A stretch of DNA of 21,406 bases from CAYPHA01 sp964410215. Lineage in GTDB: Bacteria; Calditrichota; Calditrichia; Calditrichales; CAYPHA01. Positions 13,937-20,542 of the stretch are shown here, piece by piece (position 1 is the first letter of the stretch; every line of letters begins with the position of its first letter). The stretch lies in the NCBI GenBank assembly GCA_964410215.1, contig CAYPHA010000073.1, positions 1-21,406 of the forward strand, written 5' to 3'. The notes beneath the pieces were generated by a model. That model was not told the DNA's origin, ran no database searches, and saw nothing but the letters and a program-made list of their open reading frames with translations. The translations under genes were made by a program, and so were the position numbers.

Positions 13937-14767
13937 TTATTCGAGGCGGGCCGGGATGCCCCCACTGACACCGCGGATATCGGTAAGTTCCGTGGTAATA
14001 TGACCGACAATGATTTTTGTTTTCATGAGCACCGGCACTTTTCGTTCATCATCGGTCAGCCATATCTGCATGCGTCCTTTTTGTTTAAACAGCGCTTCAT
14101 CACCCTGGAGCATGGGCTCAACGATCAGGCAGCGGAATTTACCGGCATCCACATCGACGATTTCCCGCTTGAGCACTTTGATCTCCAGATCATAAACCTT
14201 GTCTTTCTCATGGTTCGAAAGGAATACGGATTTACCGACCTCCAGATCACGCGTACGTATATAATAAAACGAGGAGAGGATATCCTGTACATAGGGTGGT
14301 ATTTTCACATCGTAACGCTTGGGTTCTTTTCCCTTTTTATAGCGGATAAATTCAACGCTGGCCAGTGAATCCTGGTGGAAATAATCGACAAAAAGGTCCG
14401 CCTTATACGAACCTTCACGCAGCTTTTTCTCGAAGCGCAGCGGGTAGAAGCCCTCGAAATCCACAAATGAATTTACCACATCATCCACTTTATAAATCCA
14501 GTCAAAGGAGGAGATACTGCGCGCAGTGGTCTGGATATGATACATCCGTCGTTCATTGGTATCGATTTTAGCCATGACCCTCATCTCAGCGGTTCCGGCC
14601 TTTATGAAGCCGTAACGTATCTTAAACGTCAGGTGCTCGCCAAATTCAAAGGCGCGATTCGTCACAACCGGATATTCCACAGACAGCGAATCTTCCCCTT
14701 CCGGTGTGCCGGCTATGGCTGCAACATGTATCACCCCAATAATTATAAGCAGTTTCATCATTTTCAT
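13937..14767 (-). CDS. Secreted DUF3108 domain protein
   Basis: A 276-residue protein with a signal peptide (MKMMKLLIIIGVIHVAAIAG, cleavage probably near residue 20-25) followed by a beta-rich domain of the DUF3108 family, seen from FEFGEHLTFKIRYGFIKAG, SSFDWIYKVDDVVNSFVD and the later LSSFYYIRTRDLEVGKSV. A periplasmic location is expected. The function of DUF3108 is not established. The open frame extends 23 codons upstream inside the ABC transporter gene, but the ATG at 14767 is chosen because it begins the signal peptide and overlaps the transporter stop as ATGA. That overlap suggests coupled synthesis and perhaps a shared task in handling the exported lipid. Confidence 0.85.
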   Translation of the reverse strand: MKMMKLLIIIGVIHVAAIAGTPEGEDSLSVEYPVVTNRAFEFGEHLTFKIRYGFIKAGTAEMRVMAKIDTNERRMYHIQTTARSISSFDWIYKVDDVVNSFVDFEGFYPLRFEKKLREGSYKADLFVDYFHQDSLASVEFIRYKKGKEPKRYDVKIPPYVQDILSSFYYIRTRDLEVGKSVFLSNHEKDKVYDLEIKVLKREIVDVDAGKFRCLIVEPMLQGDEALFKQKGRMQIWLTDDERKVPVLMKTKIIVGHITTELTDIRGVSGGIPARLE

Positions 14768-16668
14768 TCGGCTTTTGTATCCTCTGCAATGCTTGAAATA
14801 AACTGATTCTGTGAAAGGGCCCGGTACAGATCGCACGTCTGCAGCAATTGCGCATGGGTGCCTGTATCTTCAATGCGGCCATCATTTAATACCACGATTT
14901 TATCGGCATTGGTAATCGTCGACAGACGGTGGGCGATCACCAGGACGGTCCGGCTGCGCAACAGGTTATCGATCGCTTCCTGAACCAGCCGTTCCGATTC
15001 TGTATCCAGGGCAGACGTCGCCTCATCCAGGATAAGGATCGGCGGATTTTTCAGAATGGCCCGCGCGATCGAAAGCCTCTGCTTCTGACCGCCGGAAAGG
15101 CGGATACCTTTTTCCCCGATCGGCGTCTCCAATCCTTTCGGTAATTTGGTAATGAACTCCCAGGCGTTGGCCGCTATCGCTGCTTCGATAATCGCCTCCT
15201 CCGTATAACTGTCCAGCCCGTAGGCGATGTTAGCCCGGACCGTATCATTGAACAGTACCGTGTCCTGTGTAACAATCCCCATGTGCCTGCGCAGGGATTC
15301 GAGAGTCAGTTTGCGGATGTCGACACCGTCAATGGTGATGATTCCTTCCTCGATCTCATAAAACCGCGGTAACAGGTTTACAATGGTACTCTTTCCCGAT
15401 CCGCTATGTCCCACGAAGGCGACCATCTGTCCTTTTTTTATCGTAACAGCGATGTCATTCAGCACATACGACTCTTTAATGTTATAACGGAACGTTACAT
15501 GATCATACTTTATTTCGTCTTTAAAAGTTTCCAGGCGTTGTGCACCGGGCAGGTCATAGATCTCCGTTTCTTCCTCCAGAACTTCGAAAATGCGCTCTCC
15601 GGCGGCCAGACCGGTCTGAATGGTGTTATTGATTCCGGAAAGGTCCTTGATCGGCTGGAACATGGTGAACAGGAACACGAGGAACCGGATAAAATCTTCC
15701 GCGCTCAGGCCGGTGTTCGCATACACCATACTTCCGCCATACCAGAGCAGGAAAACGAGTATCAGTACGAACAGAATTTCGTTGATCGGCGACGTGGCAA
15801 ATTTCAACTGGTTGGCCCGGAACAGCTTCCGGAACCATGCCTGGTTACTCGACTGGAATTTACCCATTTCTTTCTGTTCATTCGTGAATGCCTTAACGAT
15901 CCGGATGGCGCTGACAGCTTCCTGAAAGGTCGCGACGACATCCGCAATCTGCCGGAAAACACGCCTGCTTTTCCGGCGCATACTCTGCCCGATTTTAACG
16001 ATCACGATCGTGCTCACTGGTACCACCAGAAAGGTAATCAGCGAAAGCTCCCAACTGATCAATACCAGGATGACAATGTTGGCTATGATCTGTACAGGGG
16101 ACAGTACCATTTTCCCGAAGCTGCTGTTCAACACCTGGTTAATGGCATTGACATCATTGAATACAATGGATGTCAGATTACCCGAATGCCGCTTTTCGAA
16201 GTAATTCAGCGGTAAAAATAAAAGCCGGCTGTGCAGTGCATTGCGCAGATTGACTACAATATGAATTTCGATATAATTGAGAATGATGCGGTGCAGATAG
16301 TGCACGATATTCTTTAACAGGAACGCCAGAAAAATGACCAGGCAGACCATTTTAAGGGTATCGTACTTATCCTCCTGAATCAGGAAGGATTTGACCGCGT
16401 AATTAATCTTCTGGTACACGCCTGCATCAGTCCCGATATCGACGAGCTTATCCAGCTGGTCTTCCCTCGTGGGCACTTCCCCGGCAACACTGTCCACTAC
16501 GGCTTCGGTCTGTCCGTAGTAGGGTTCAAACAGTTCCCGGATAAAATCAACGGAAATCCACAGTGAAACATTATTAAAAAGGACATACAATAACGTCAGA
16601 AAAAAGGAAAGAACCAGAGCTTTCCAGAATGGCCCGATCAGTTTGAGAACTTTTAAATATATATTCAT
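14764..16668 (-). CDS. MsbA-like ABC exporter, fused membrane and ATPase domains
   Basis: A 634-residue half-transporter expected to dimerise and flip lipid-linked substrates across the inner membrane. The membrane domain (about 1-345) has six predicted helices; the ATPase domain has Walker A GHSGSGKST (420-428), Q-loop Gln468, signature LSGGQ (524-528), Walker B ILILDE (544-549) and switch His580. The loop between helices 1 and 2 (about 45-103) is acidic and much longer than in E. coli MsbA. The gene begins 36 nt after the nucleotidyltransferase stop and has no Shine-Dalgarno, only A-rich repeats. Its place at the end of a glycosyltransferase operon favours lipid A, glycolipid or polysaccharide-lipid export over drug efflux. 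Confidence 0.9.
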   Translation of the reverse strand: MNIYLKVLKLIGPFWKALVLSFFLTLLYVLFNNVSLWISVDFIRELFEPYYGQTEAVVDSVAGEVPTREDQLDKLVDIGTDAGVYQKINYAVKSFLIQEDKYDTLKMVCLVIFLAFLLKNIVHYLHRIILNYIEIHIVVNLRNALHSRLLFLPLNYFEKRHSGNLTSIVFNDVNAINQVLNSSFGKMVLSPVQIIANIVILVLISWELSLITFLVVPVSTIVIVKIGQSMRRKSRRVFRQIADVVATFQEAVSAIRIVKAFTNEQKEMGKFQSSNQAWFRKLFRANQLKFATSPINEILFVLILVFLLWYGGSMVYANTGLSAEDFIRFLVFLFTMFQPIKDLSGINNTIQTGLAAGERIFEVLEEETEIYDLPGAQRLETFKDEIKYDHVTFRYNIKESYVLNDIAVTIKKGQMVAFVGHSGSGKSTIVNLLPRFYEIEEGIITIDGVDIRKLTLESLRRHMGIVTQDTVLFNDTVRANIAYGLDSYTEEAIIEAAIAANAWEFITKLPKGLETPIGEKGIRLSGGQKQRLSIARAILKNPPILILDEATSALDTESERLVQEAIDNLLRSRTVLVIAHRLSTITNADKIVVLNDGRIEDTGTHAQLLQTCDLYRALSQNQFISSIAEDTKAE

Positions 16669-16674
16669 ACAGTG

Positions 16675-16706
16675 TATTTTGTATTTTTTACTTTCTATTT
16701 TGTATT
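16675..16706. repeat. Two exact 11-bp direct repeats in the leader of the ABC exporter
   Basis: TATTTTGTATT occurs at 16675-16685 and again at 16696-16706, exactly 21 bases apart (two helical turns). On the minus strand this reads AATACAAAATA twice, within the short gap ahead of the exporter ATG; one copy overlaps the stop codon of the upstream gene. No Shine-Dalgarno is present in this leader. Confidence 0.7.
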
Positions 16707-17457
16707 ATTTATTAAACAGCTTTTCAGCCGTTACCAGATCTTCGTGCGTATCCACTTCCCACCACTTCAGGCCTTCCGCACTCAGACCCTGAAACGTAAA
16801 GCCGTCATCGATCGCTTCCTTGATGATTAACTCATAATACGAATTCACGTCACCCTGCCTGATGTGGTCATCCAGTTTTTGCAGGAAATAACGATCGGCA
16901 AAATGTTTGCTGATTTTATAAAAATTCATTGTCTTGAATTTATCCCCGAAGCTGAACCCTTCCGTCTGGTGGCGTTTGAGATACATATTCCGAACCATCC
17001 CGTTTGCATCGAGGTCCACCACGGTGCCTTCCATTTCAGGATTATAACGGTCAATCATGATAATGTCTTCGGCTTCCGATTCCCGTAGCCGCTGAATGAT
17101 GCTGTCCCCGATAAACACGTCCGCTTCGAACAGGTAAAACCCCTCTTTCAGATAATCATTGGCCAGCCATAGCGAATATATGTTATTCGTCTTATCATAA
17201 ATAGTATTTTCTACAAAAACCAGTTCAGCCCGGTCGCTGAAACGCTCTTCGAGGTGCTCACGGAGTTTATCGGCCAGGTAACCGACGACTACGACAATAT
17301 GATTCAGGCCGGATGTGATCAATTGTTGCACGAGATTCTCAATAATGGAAAGATCATGCACCCGGGTCATCGGTTTGGGGTGTTCCAGGCTGAGTTCCTT
17401 CAGGCGGCTGCCCCGTCCGGCAGCCAGAATAACCGCTGTATCACTTTGTTTTTGCAC
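16705..17457 (-). CDS. LicC-type sugar/alcohol-phosphate nucleotidyltransferase
   Basis: A 250-residue NTP-transferase-fold enzyme. The nucleotide loop is LAAGRGSRL (11-19), with Lys28 in HPKPM, and metal-binding Asp113 in LFEADVF. TNNIYSLWLA (90-99) is the feature that best places it with LicC phosphocholine cytidylyltransferases and related alcohol-phosphate or phosphonate cytidylyltransferases, and the C-terminus has WWEVDTHEDL as expected. The likely product is a CDP-activated phospho-alcohol; the exact alcohol cannot be told. The start is GTG, with AAAGGTGA a few bases upstream; the gene begins 3 nt after the stop of the TagF-like gene, so the two are probably translated together and may act in sequence. 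Confidence 0.8.
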   Translation of the reverse strand: MQKQSDTAVILAAGRGSRLKELSLEHPKPMTRVHDLSIIENLVQQLITSGLNHIVVVVGYLADKLREHLEERFSDRAELVFVENTIYDKTNNIYSLWLANDYLKEGFYLFEADVFIGDSIIQRLRESEAEDIIMIDRYNPEMEGTVVDLDANGMVRNMYLKRHQTEGFSFGDKFKTMNFYKISKHFADRYFLQKLDDHIRQGDVNSYYELIIKEAIDDGFTFQGLSAEGLKWWEVDTHEDLVTAEKLFNK

Positions 17458-17460
17458 AAT

Positions 17461-18546
17461 TCACCTTTTGTTTAAGAGTTCAATAACGGAATCTTTGACA
17501 CGCCGGGCCGATTGACCGTCGGTATGTGAAAAAATAGAGGCTTTATCTTTTTTAATATGATTGCGACGTTCTTCCGACGGGTTCAGGGCTGTTTCAACGG
17601 CTTCCGGAAGCTGGTCCGCCGCATCGATATGGATAAAAGAGTCCCTGAGCCATTCGGAGCTCTTATCCTCGAGAAGCAACTGTCCGTCCCCGTGTTTCAT
17701 GGCATCATCTTTCATATTGTAGATGATGCCGCACCGTTCAAGGGCAAGGAATTCGTTGATGACGCTGGACCCGTCGCTGATCATGGTATCGGCTATGAAC
17801 ATGAAGGGCAAAATATTATGTTCCGACGGCGGCACCAGGAAAAAACCGGGATACGTTTTTTTCAATCTCTCGAAAAGACGGTGCTGGGCGTGGGAGGCAT
17901 ATTTCCCTGACCAGCTGTAGGGATGCAGTTTTACGACAATATTATACCGATCCGACAGCCGCACAATCGTCTCACCGATATCGAACATGGAGGTCGGCTT
18001 ATAGGACGGCGCATAGAGCACGATCTTTTTCGCGGGATCGAGTTCATACTTTTGTACCAGTTCGTCCCTGTCGTACGTACCATTGAAAAACACGTCCAGT
18101 TTAGGCAGGCCTACATCGACGATTTCCTCGATTTTATCCAGTCCGTATTTCCGGAATTTTTCGGCGCGATAGGGTCCTTCAATAAAACAGATATAGTGTA
18201 TGTCAGGCTGCGCGAGAAAATGACGGTAGCGCAGGGTCTTGATACCGGGTCCGTGATCGACATTGCACAGGAGAGCGTCGCCGTACCGGTCCGGTTTTTT
18301 AATCGGCGCACCGCAGAATACGGCATCGTAACCCATTGTATTTTGCGTTAATTCGAAGCCCTGCTCCCGGTATTTTCTTTCCAGCCTGCTGCGTCCGGAG
18401 AGCAAAAAGAGACCGAAAAGCCGACGGGAATTTTTACCGACCTGCAGGTGAAGGGTGTATCCGCTCTCTTTTTCGAATTCCCTGTAGATGGGCTCCATAC
18501 TGGTCCAGTAGTAATCCTGTGCGATGTAAAACAATATTTTTTTCAT
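17461..18546 (-). CDS. CDP-glycerol glycerophosphotransferase (TagF/TagB)-like protein
   Basis: A 361-residue cytoplasmic GT-B-type protein resembling the Glyphos_transf family, which moves phospho-alcohol units from CDP-linked donors onto lipid-linked or glycan acceptors. Supporting segments are IVLYAPSYKPTSM, VVKLHPYSW and the donor-site stretch MISDGSSVINEFLALERCG, in the order and spacing seen in TagF and TagB. In Gram-positives such enzymes build teichoic acid; in Gram-negatives they decorate capsules or LPS. The ATG at 18546 is preferred over a TTG at 18567: it gives MKKILFYIAQDY, and AAAGGAA lies a little upstream. It sits between the sulfotransferase (17-nt gap) and the cytidylyltransferase (3-nt gap), which could supply its CDP donor. 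Confidence 0.75.
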   Translation of the reverse strand: MKKILFYIAQDYYWTSMEPIYREFEKESGYTLHLQVGKNSRRLFGLFLLSGRSRLERKYREQGFELTQNTMGYDAVFCGAPIKKPDRYGDALLCNVDHGPGIKTLRYRHFLAQPDIHYICFIEGPYRAEKFRKYGLDKIEEIVDVGLPKLDVFFNGTYDRDELVQKYELDPAKKIVLYAPSYKPTSMFDIGETIVRLSDRYNIVVKLHPYSWSGKYASHAQHRLFERLKKTYPGFFLVPPSEHNILPFMFIADTMISDGSSVINEFLALERCGIIYNMKDDAMKHGDGQLLLEDKSSEWLRDSFIHIDAADQLPEAVETALNPSEERRNHIKKDKASIFSHTDGQSARRVKDSVIELLNKR

Positions 18547-18563
18547 TGGAACACAGTTTCCTT

Positions 18564-19358
18564 TCAATCCATGTCATAGCCCAGTTTTTCCAGCAGGCTG
18601 ACAGCGTCCTTATTGCGCATGAAATGCGCAATGCGTTTTTTATGCACATCATTTCGCCAGCGCCCGATGGAATCCTTGTAAAGCTCTTGTACCGGCTTGT
18701 GCAAATGCTTGCTTTTACGGATGTTCGTATGCCTGAGCCAGTCATGCATCCGGTCTATGACCGGTTCATCAATAAAATAACAGATCCTGGCGATGGTAGC
18801 CGCATAATCATTTACAAGATCTTCATAACGCATAGTCAATACCGACGGATGCTTTTCAAACATCAGTCCCAGCGACACATCATTCACCCACTTTTCCACT
18901 GGTACCCAGTATTCATCCGGTTTGTGTTTCGGGTGTTTCGAAACGACCACATCGCGTCCGTCGCGAACGATATGTATTAGTCGCACCTTGTCCGCATAAT
19001 AATCCAGAATCTTTCCGAAATAGCGTACGTTTTTCGGGGTTTTTTCACACCACCGAACTGCCGAAGCCGGCAGGCGGTTCCATACAAATTCCCGGTAGAT
19101 ACGATCCATCCGTGTGGGATAGTGGACATGGTTTCCGGTGTCCGTATCCACCCTGCGATCCCAGAATTCAAATCCGTAGGTTTGATTCGGAATGGCGAAA
19201 ATGTGCGGATGCGCTCCGAGAATCGATAACAGGACCGTGGTTCCGGACCGGGGCGAGGCTCCTATGACGATGGGCTCGCGGTGAAAGCGCCGGCGCTCGA
19301 TCTTATGTCCGATGCGCAGCATCATGGCATTATAAAACGGTGTCAGTGGATTTGCCAT
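18564..19358 (-). CDS. PAPS-dependent sulfotransferase family protein
   Basis: A 264-residue protein with the sulfotransferase fold signatures: the 5'-phosphosulfate loop GASPRSGTT (33-41) and the 3'-phosphate-binding segment HIVRDGRDVVVSK (129-141), with Arg132 and Ser140 as the expected contacts. WCEKTPKNV is also usual for this family. It would transfer sulfate from PAPS to a hydroxyl, here probably on a glycan or glycolipid because of its neighbours. No transmembrane segment is apparent, so it would act in the cytoplasm before export. The ATG at 19358 lies one base after the GT9 stop (TAA T ATG); the open frame extends 12 codons further up into that gene but looks unrelated. PAPS synthesis genes are not in the window. 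Confidence 0.85.
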   Translation of the reverse strand: MANPLTPFYNAMMLRIGHKIERRRFHREPIVIGASPRSGTTVLLSILGAHPHIFAIPNQTYGFEFWDRRVDTDTGNHVHYPTRMDRIYREFVWNRLPASAVRWCEKTPKNVRYFGKILDYYADKVRLIHIVRDGRDVVVSKHPKHKPDEYWVPVEKWVNDVSLGLMFEKHPSVLTMRYEDLVNDYAATIARICYFIDEPVIDRMHDWLRHTNIRKSKHLHKPVQELYKDSIGRWRNDVHKKRIAHFMRNKDAVSLLEKLGYDMD

Positions 19359-19359
19359 A

Positions 19360-20400
19360 TTAACTGTTTCCCGTCTCTGCTGCATTGCTTTCAAATGAAT
19401 GTTTGATGTGCCTGAAAACGCTCTCCGGTTTAATAAATTTCATGCAGTTATGATGTTTCAGGGGACAACTGTAACCGCCGTGCAGCCCGCAGGGACGGCA
19501 ATCCAGGTCGACTTCGAACACCTTATCATGTTCGCGGTAGGGGTAATAGCCGATCGACTGTACTGTCGGTCCGAAGAAAGCCACCACATCCGTGCCTACC
19601 GCATTGGCGATATGCATCGCCCCGCTGTCATTACACACCAGCAGATCACACTGCTTCAGTAAGGCTGCCGATTCAGTGACGGAAGCGGCGCCCGCGAAAT
19701 TCGGCACATTCAGTCCGGCGGTTGAAATGATTTCGTTACACATGTCTTTTTCGTCAGGTCCCCCAATGAACACCAGGTTAAAACCATCCGCGCTCAGCAG
19801 GCGGGCCAGTTCCACGTAATACGTTTGCGGCCAGCGTTTGGTGAACCAGATAGATCCGGGGGCCAGTGCGATAAGCGGTTTTCCGTTTCCCGTGCTTTCC
19901 GAAAGCCTGCCTGCAGCGCTGACACAGGCGGCTTCCGGGAGGAAGAGTTCGGTATCCCCGCTGAATTTCCGGTCTGTAAAAACACTTAGCAGGTGCAGGT
20001 TCTTGTCAATTTTATGTCTGTTCTTCAGATGGGGAACTTTCCTAGTGAGGTAGCGTGCCGCGTGCCGCCTGTCGAATCCCAGCCGTTCAGGGATTCCGCC
20101 CAGCAGCATCAGATAACCCGTTGTCGCGGAACTGTGTGGTGATATGGCCAGGTCATACTTCCTATTCCGGATCGTTCTGACCATTCTGATAAAGGCGCGC
20201 ATTTTATGCCGGCGTTTGTCGAACGTCAGCACCTCTCTCACATGGGGATTATGCGCAAGCACCTCCCGCGTCTGCGGAATCACCAGGACATCGATGTGCG
20301 CCTCGGGAAACAGTTCTTTCGTCGCCCGCACCAGGGGTGTTATCAGTATAACATCACCCAGAAAGGCGGTCTGTATAATCAGGATCTTACCAGGATTCAT
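19360..20400 (-). CDS. Heptosyltransferase-like glycosyltransferase, family GT9
   Basis: A 346-residue GT-B enzyme of the ADP-heptose:LPS heptosyltransferase family. The N-terminus KILIIQTAFLGDVILITPL contains Asp16, at the position of the catalytic base in WaaC/WaaF; the donor half has ALAPGSIWFTKRWP and VCNDSGAMHIANAVGT with FFGPT, the classic GT9 signature. Near the C-terminus a cysteine-rich stretch (CRPCGLHGGYSCPLKHHNC) is common in WaaF-like proteins. It probably adds heptose or a related sugar to an LPS core or lipid-linked glycan at the inner membrane. It starts the nearly contiguous part of the glycan operon, 142 nt after the GT4 gene. Its ATG has no good Shine-Dalgarno. Confidence 0.9.
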   Translation of the reverse strand: MNPGKILIIQTAFLGDVILITPLVRATKELFPEAHIDVLVIPQTREVLAHNPHVREVLTFDKRRHKMRAFIRMVRTIRNRKYDLAISPHSSATTGYLMLLGGIPERLGFDRRHAARYLTRKVPHLKNRHKIDKNLHLLSVFTDRKFSGDTELFLPEAACVSAAGRLSESTGNGKPLIALAPGSIWFTKRWPQTYYVELARLLSADGFNLVFIGGPDEKDMCNEIISTAGLNVPNFAGAASVTESAALLKQCDLLVCNDSGAMHIANAVGTDVVAFFGPTVQSIGYYPYREHDKVFEVDLDCRPCGLHGGYSCPLKHHNCMKFIKPESVFRHIKHSFESNAAETGNS

Positions 20401-20474
20401 TTATAACCAGTTTCTAATCAGATTCTAACTGAAATTTTAATTTATGCTTATTCAAACGTTTATGAAAATTTTTT

Positions 20475-20490
20475 TAATCGGAACCGATTA
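20475..20490. promoter_or_regulatory. Inverted repeat upstream of the GT9 gene, possible operator
   Basis: TAATCGG and CCGATTA are perfect 7-bp arms separated by two bases, in the 142-nt gap between the GT4 and GT9 genes. On the minus strand the repeat is followed by seven As and then Ts, so it is not a canonical terminator. The compact symmetry is operator-like. A -10-like TAGAAT (20422-20427) lies closer to the GT9 start but lacks a clear -35. Confidence 0.4.
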
Positions 20491-20542
20491 TCACGAGCAC
20501 ATTCAATGGTACCTGTCATCTGCGGTGGACGGTGGATTGGTT

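Noticed and set aside
20475..20490. The TAATCGG/CCGATTA repeat as an intrinsic terminator of the GT4 gene
   Set aside because: The two-base spacer is too short for a stable loop without opening pairs, and As follow the stem on the minus strand where Ts are required.
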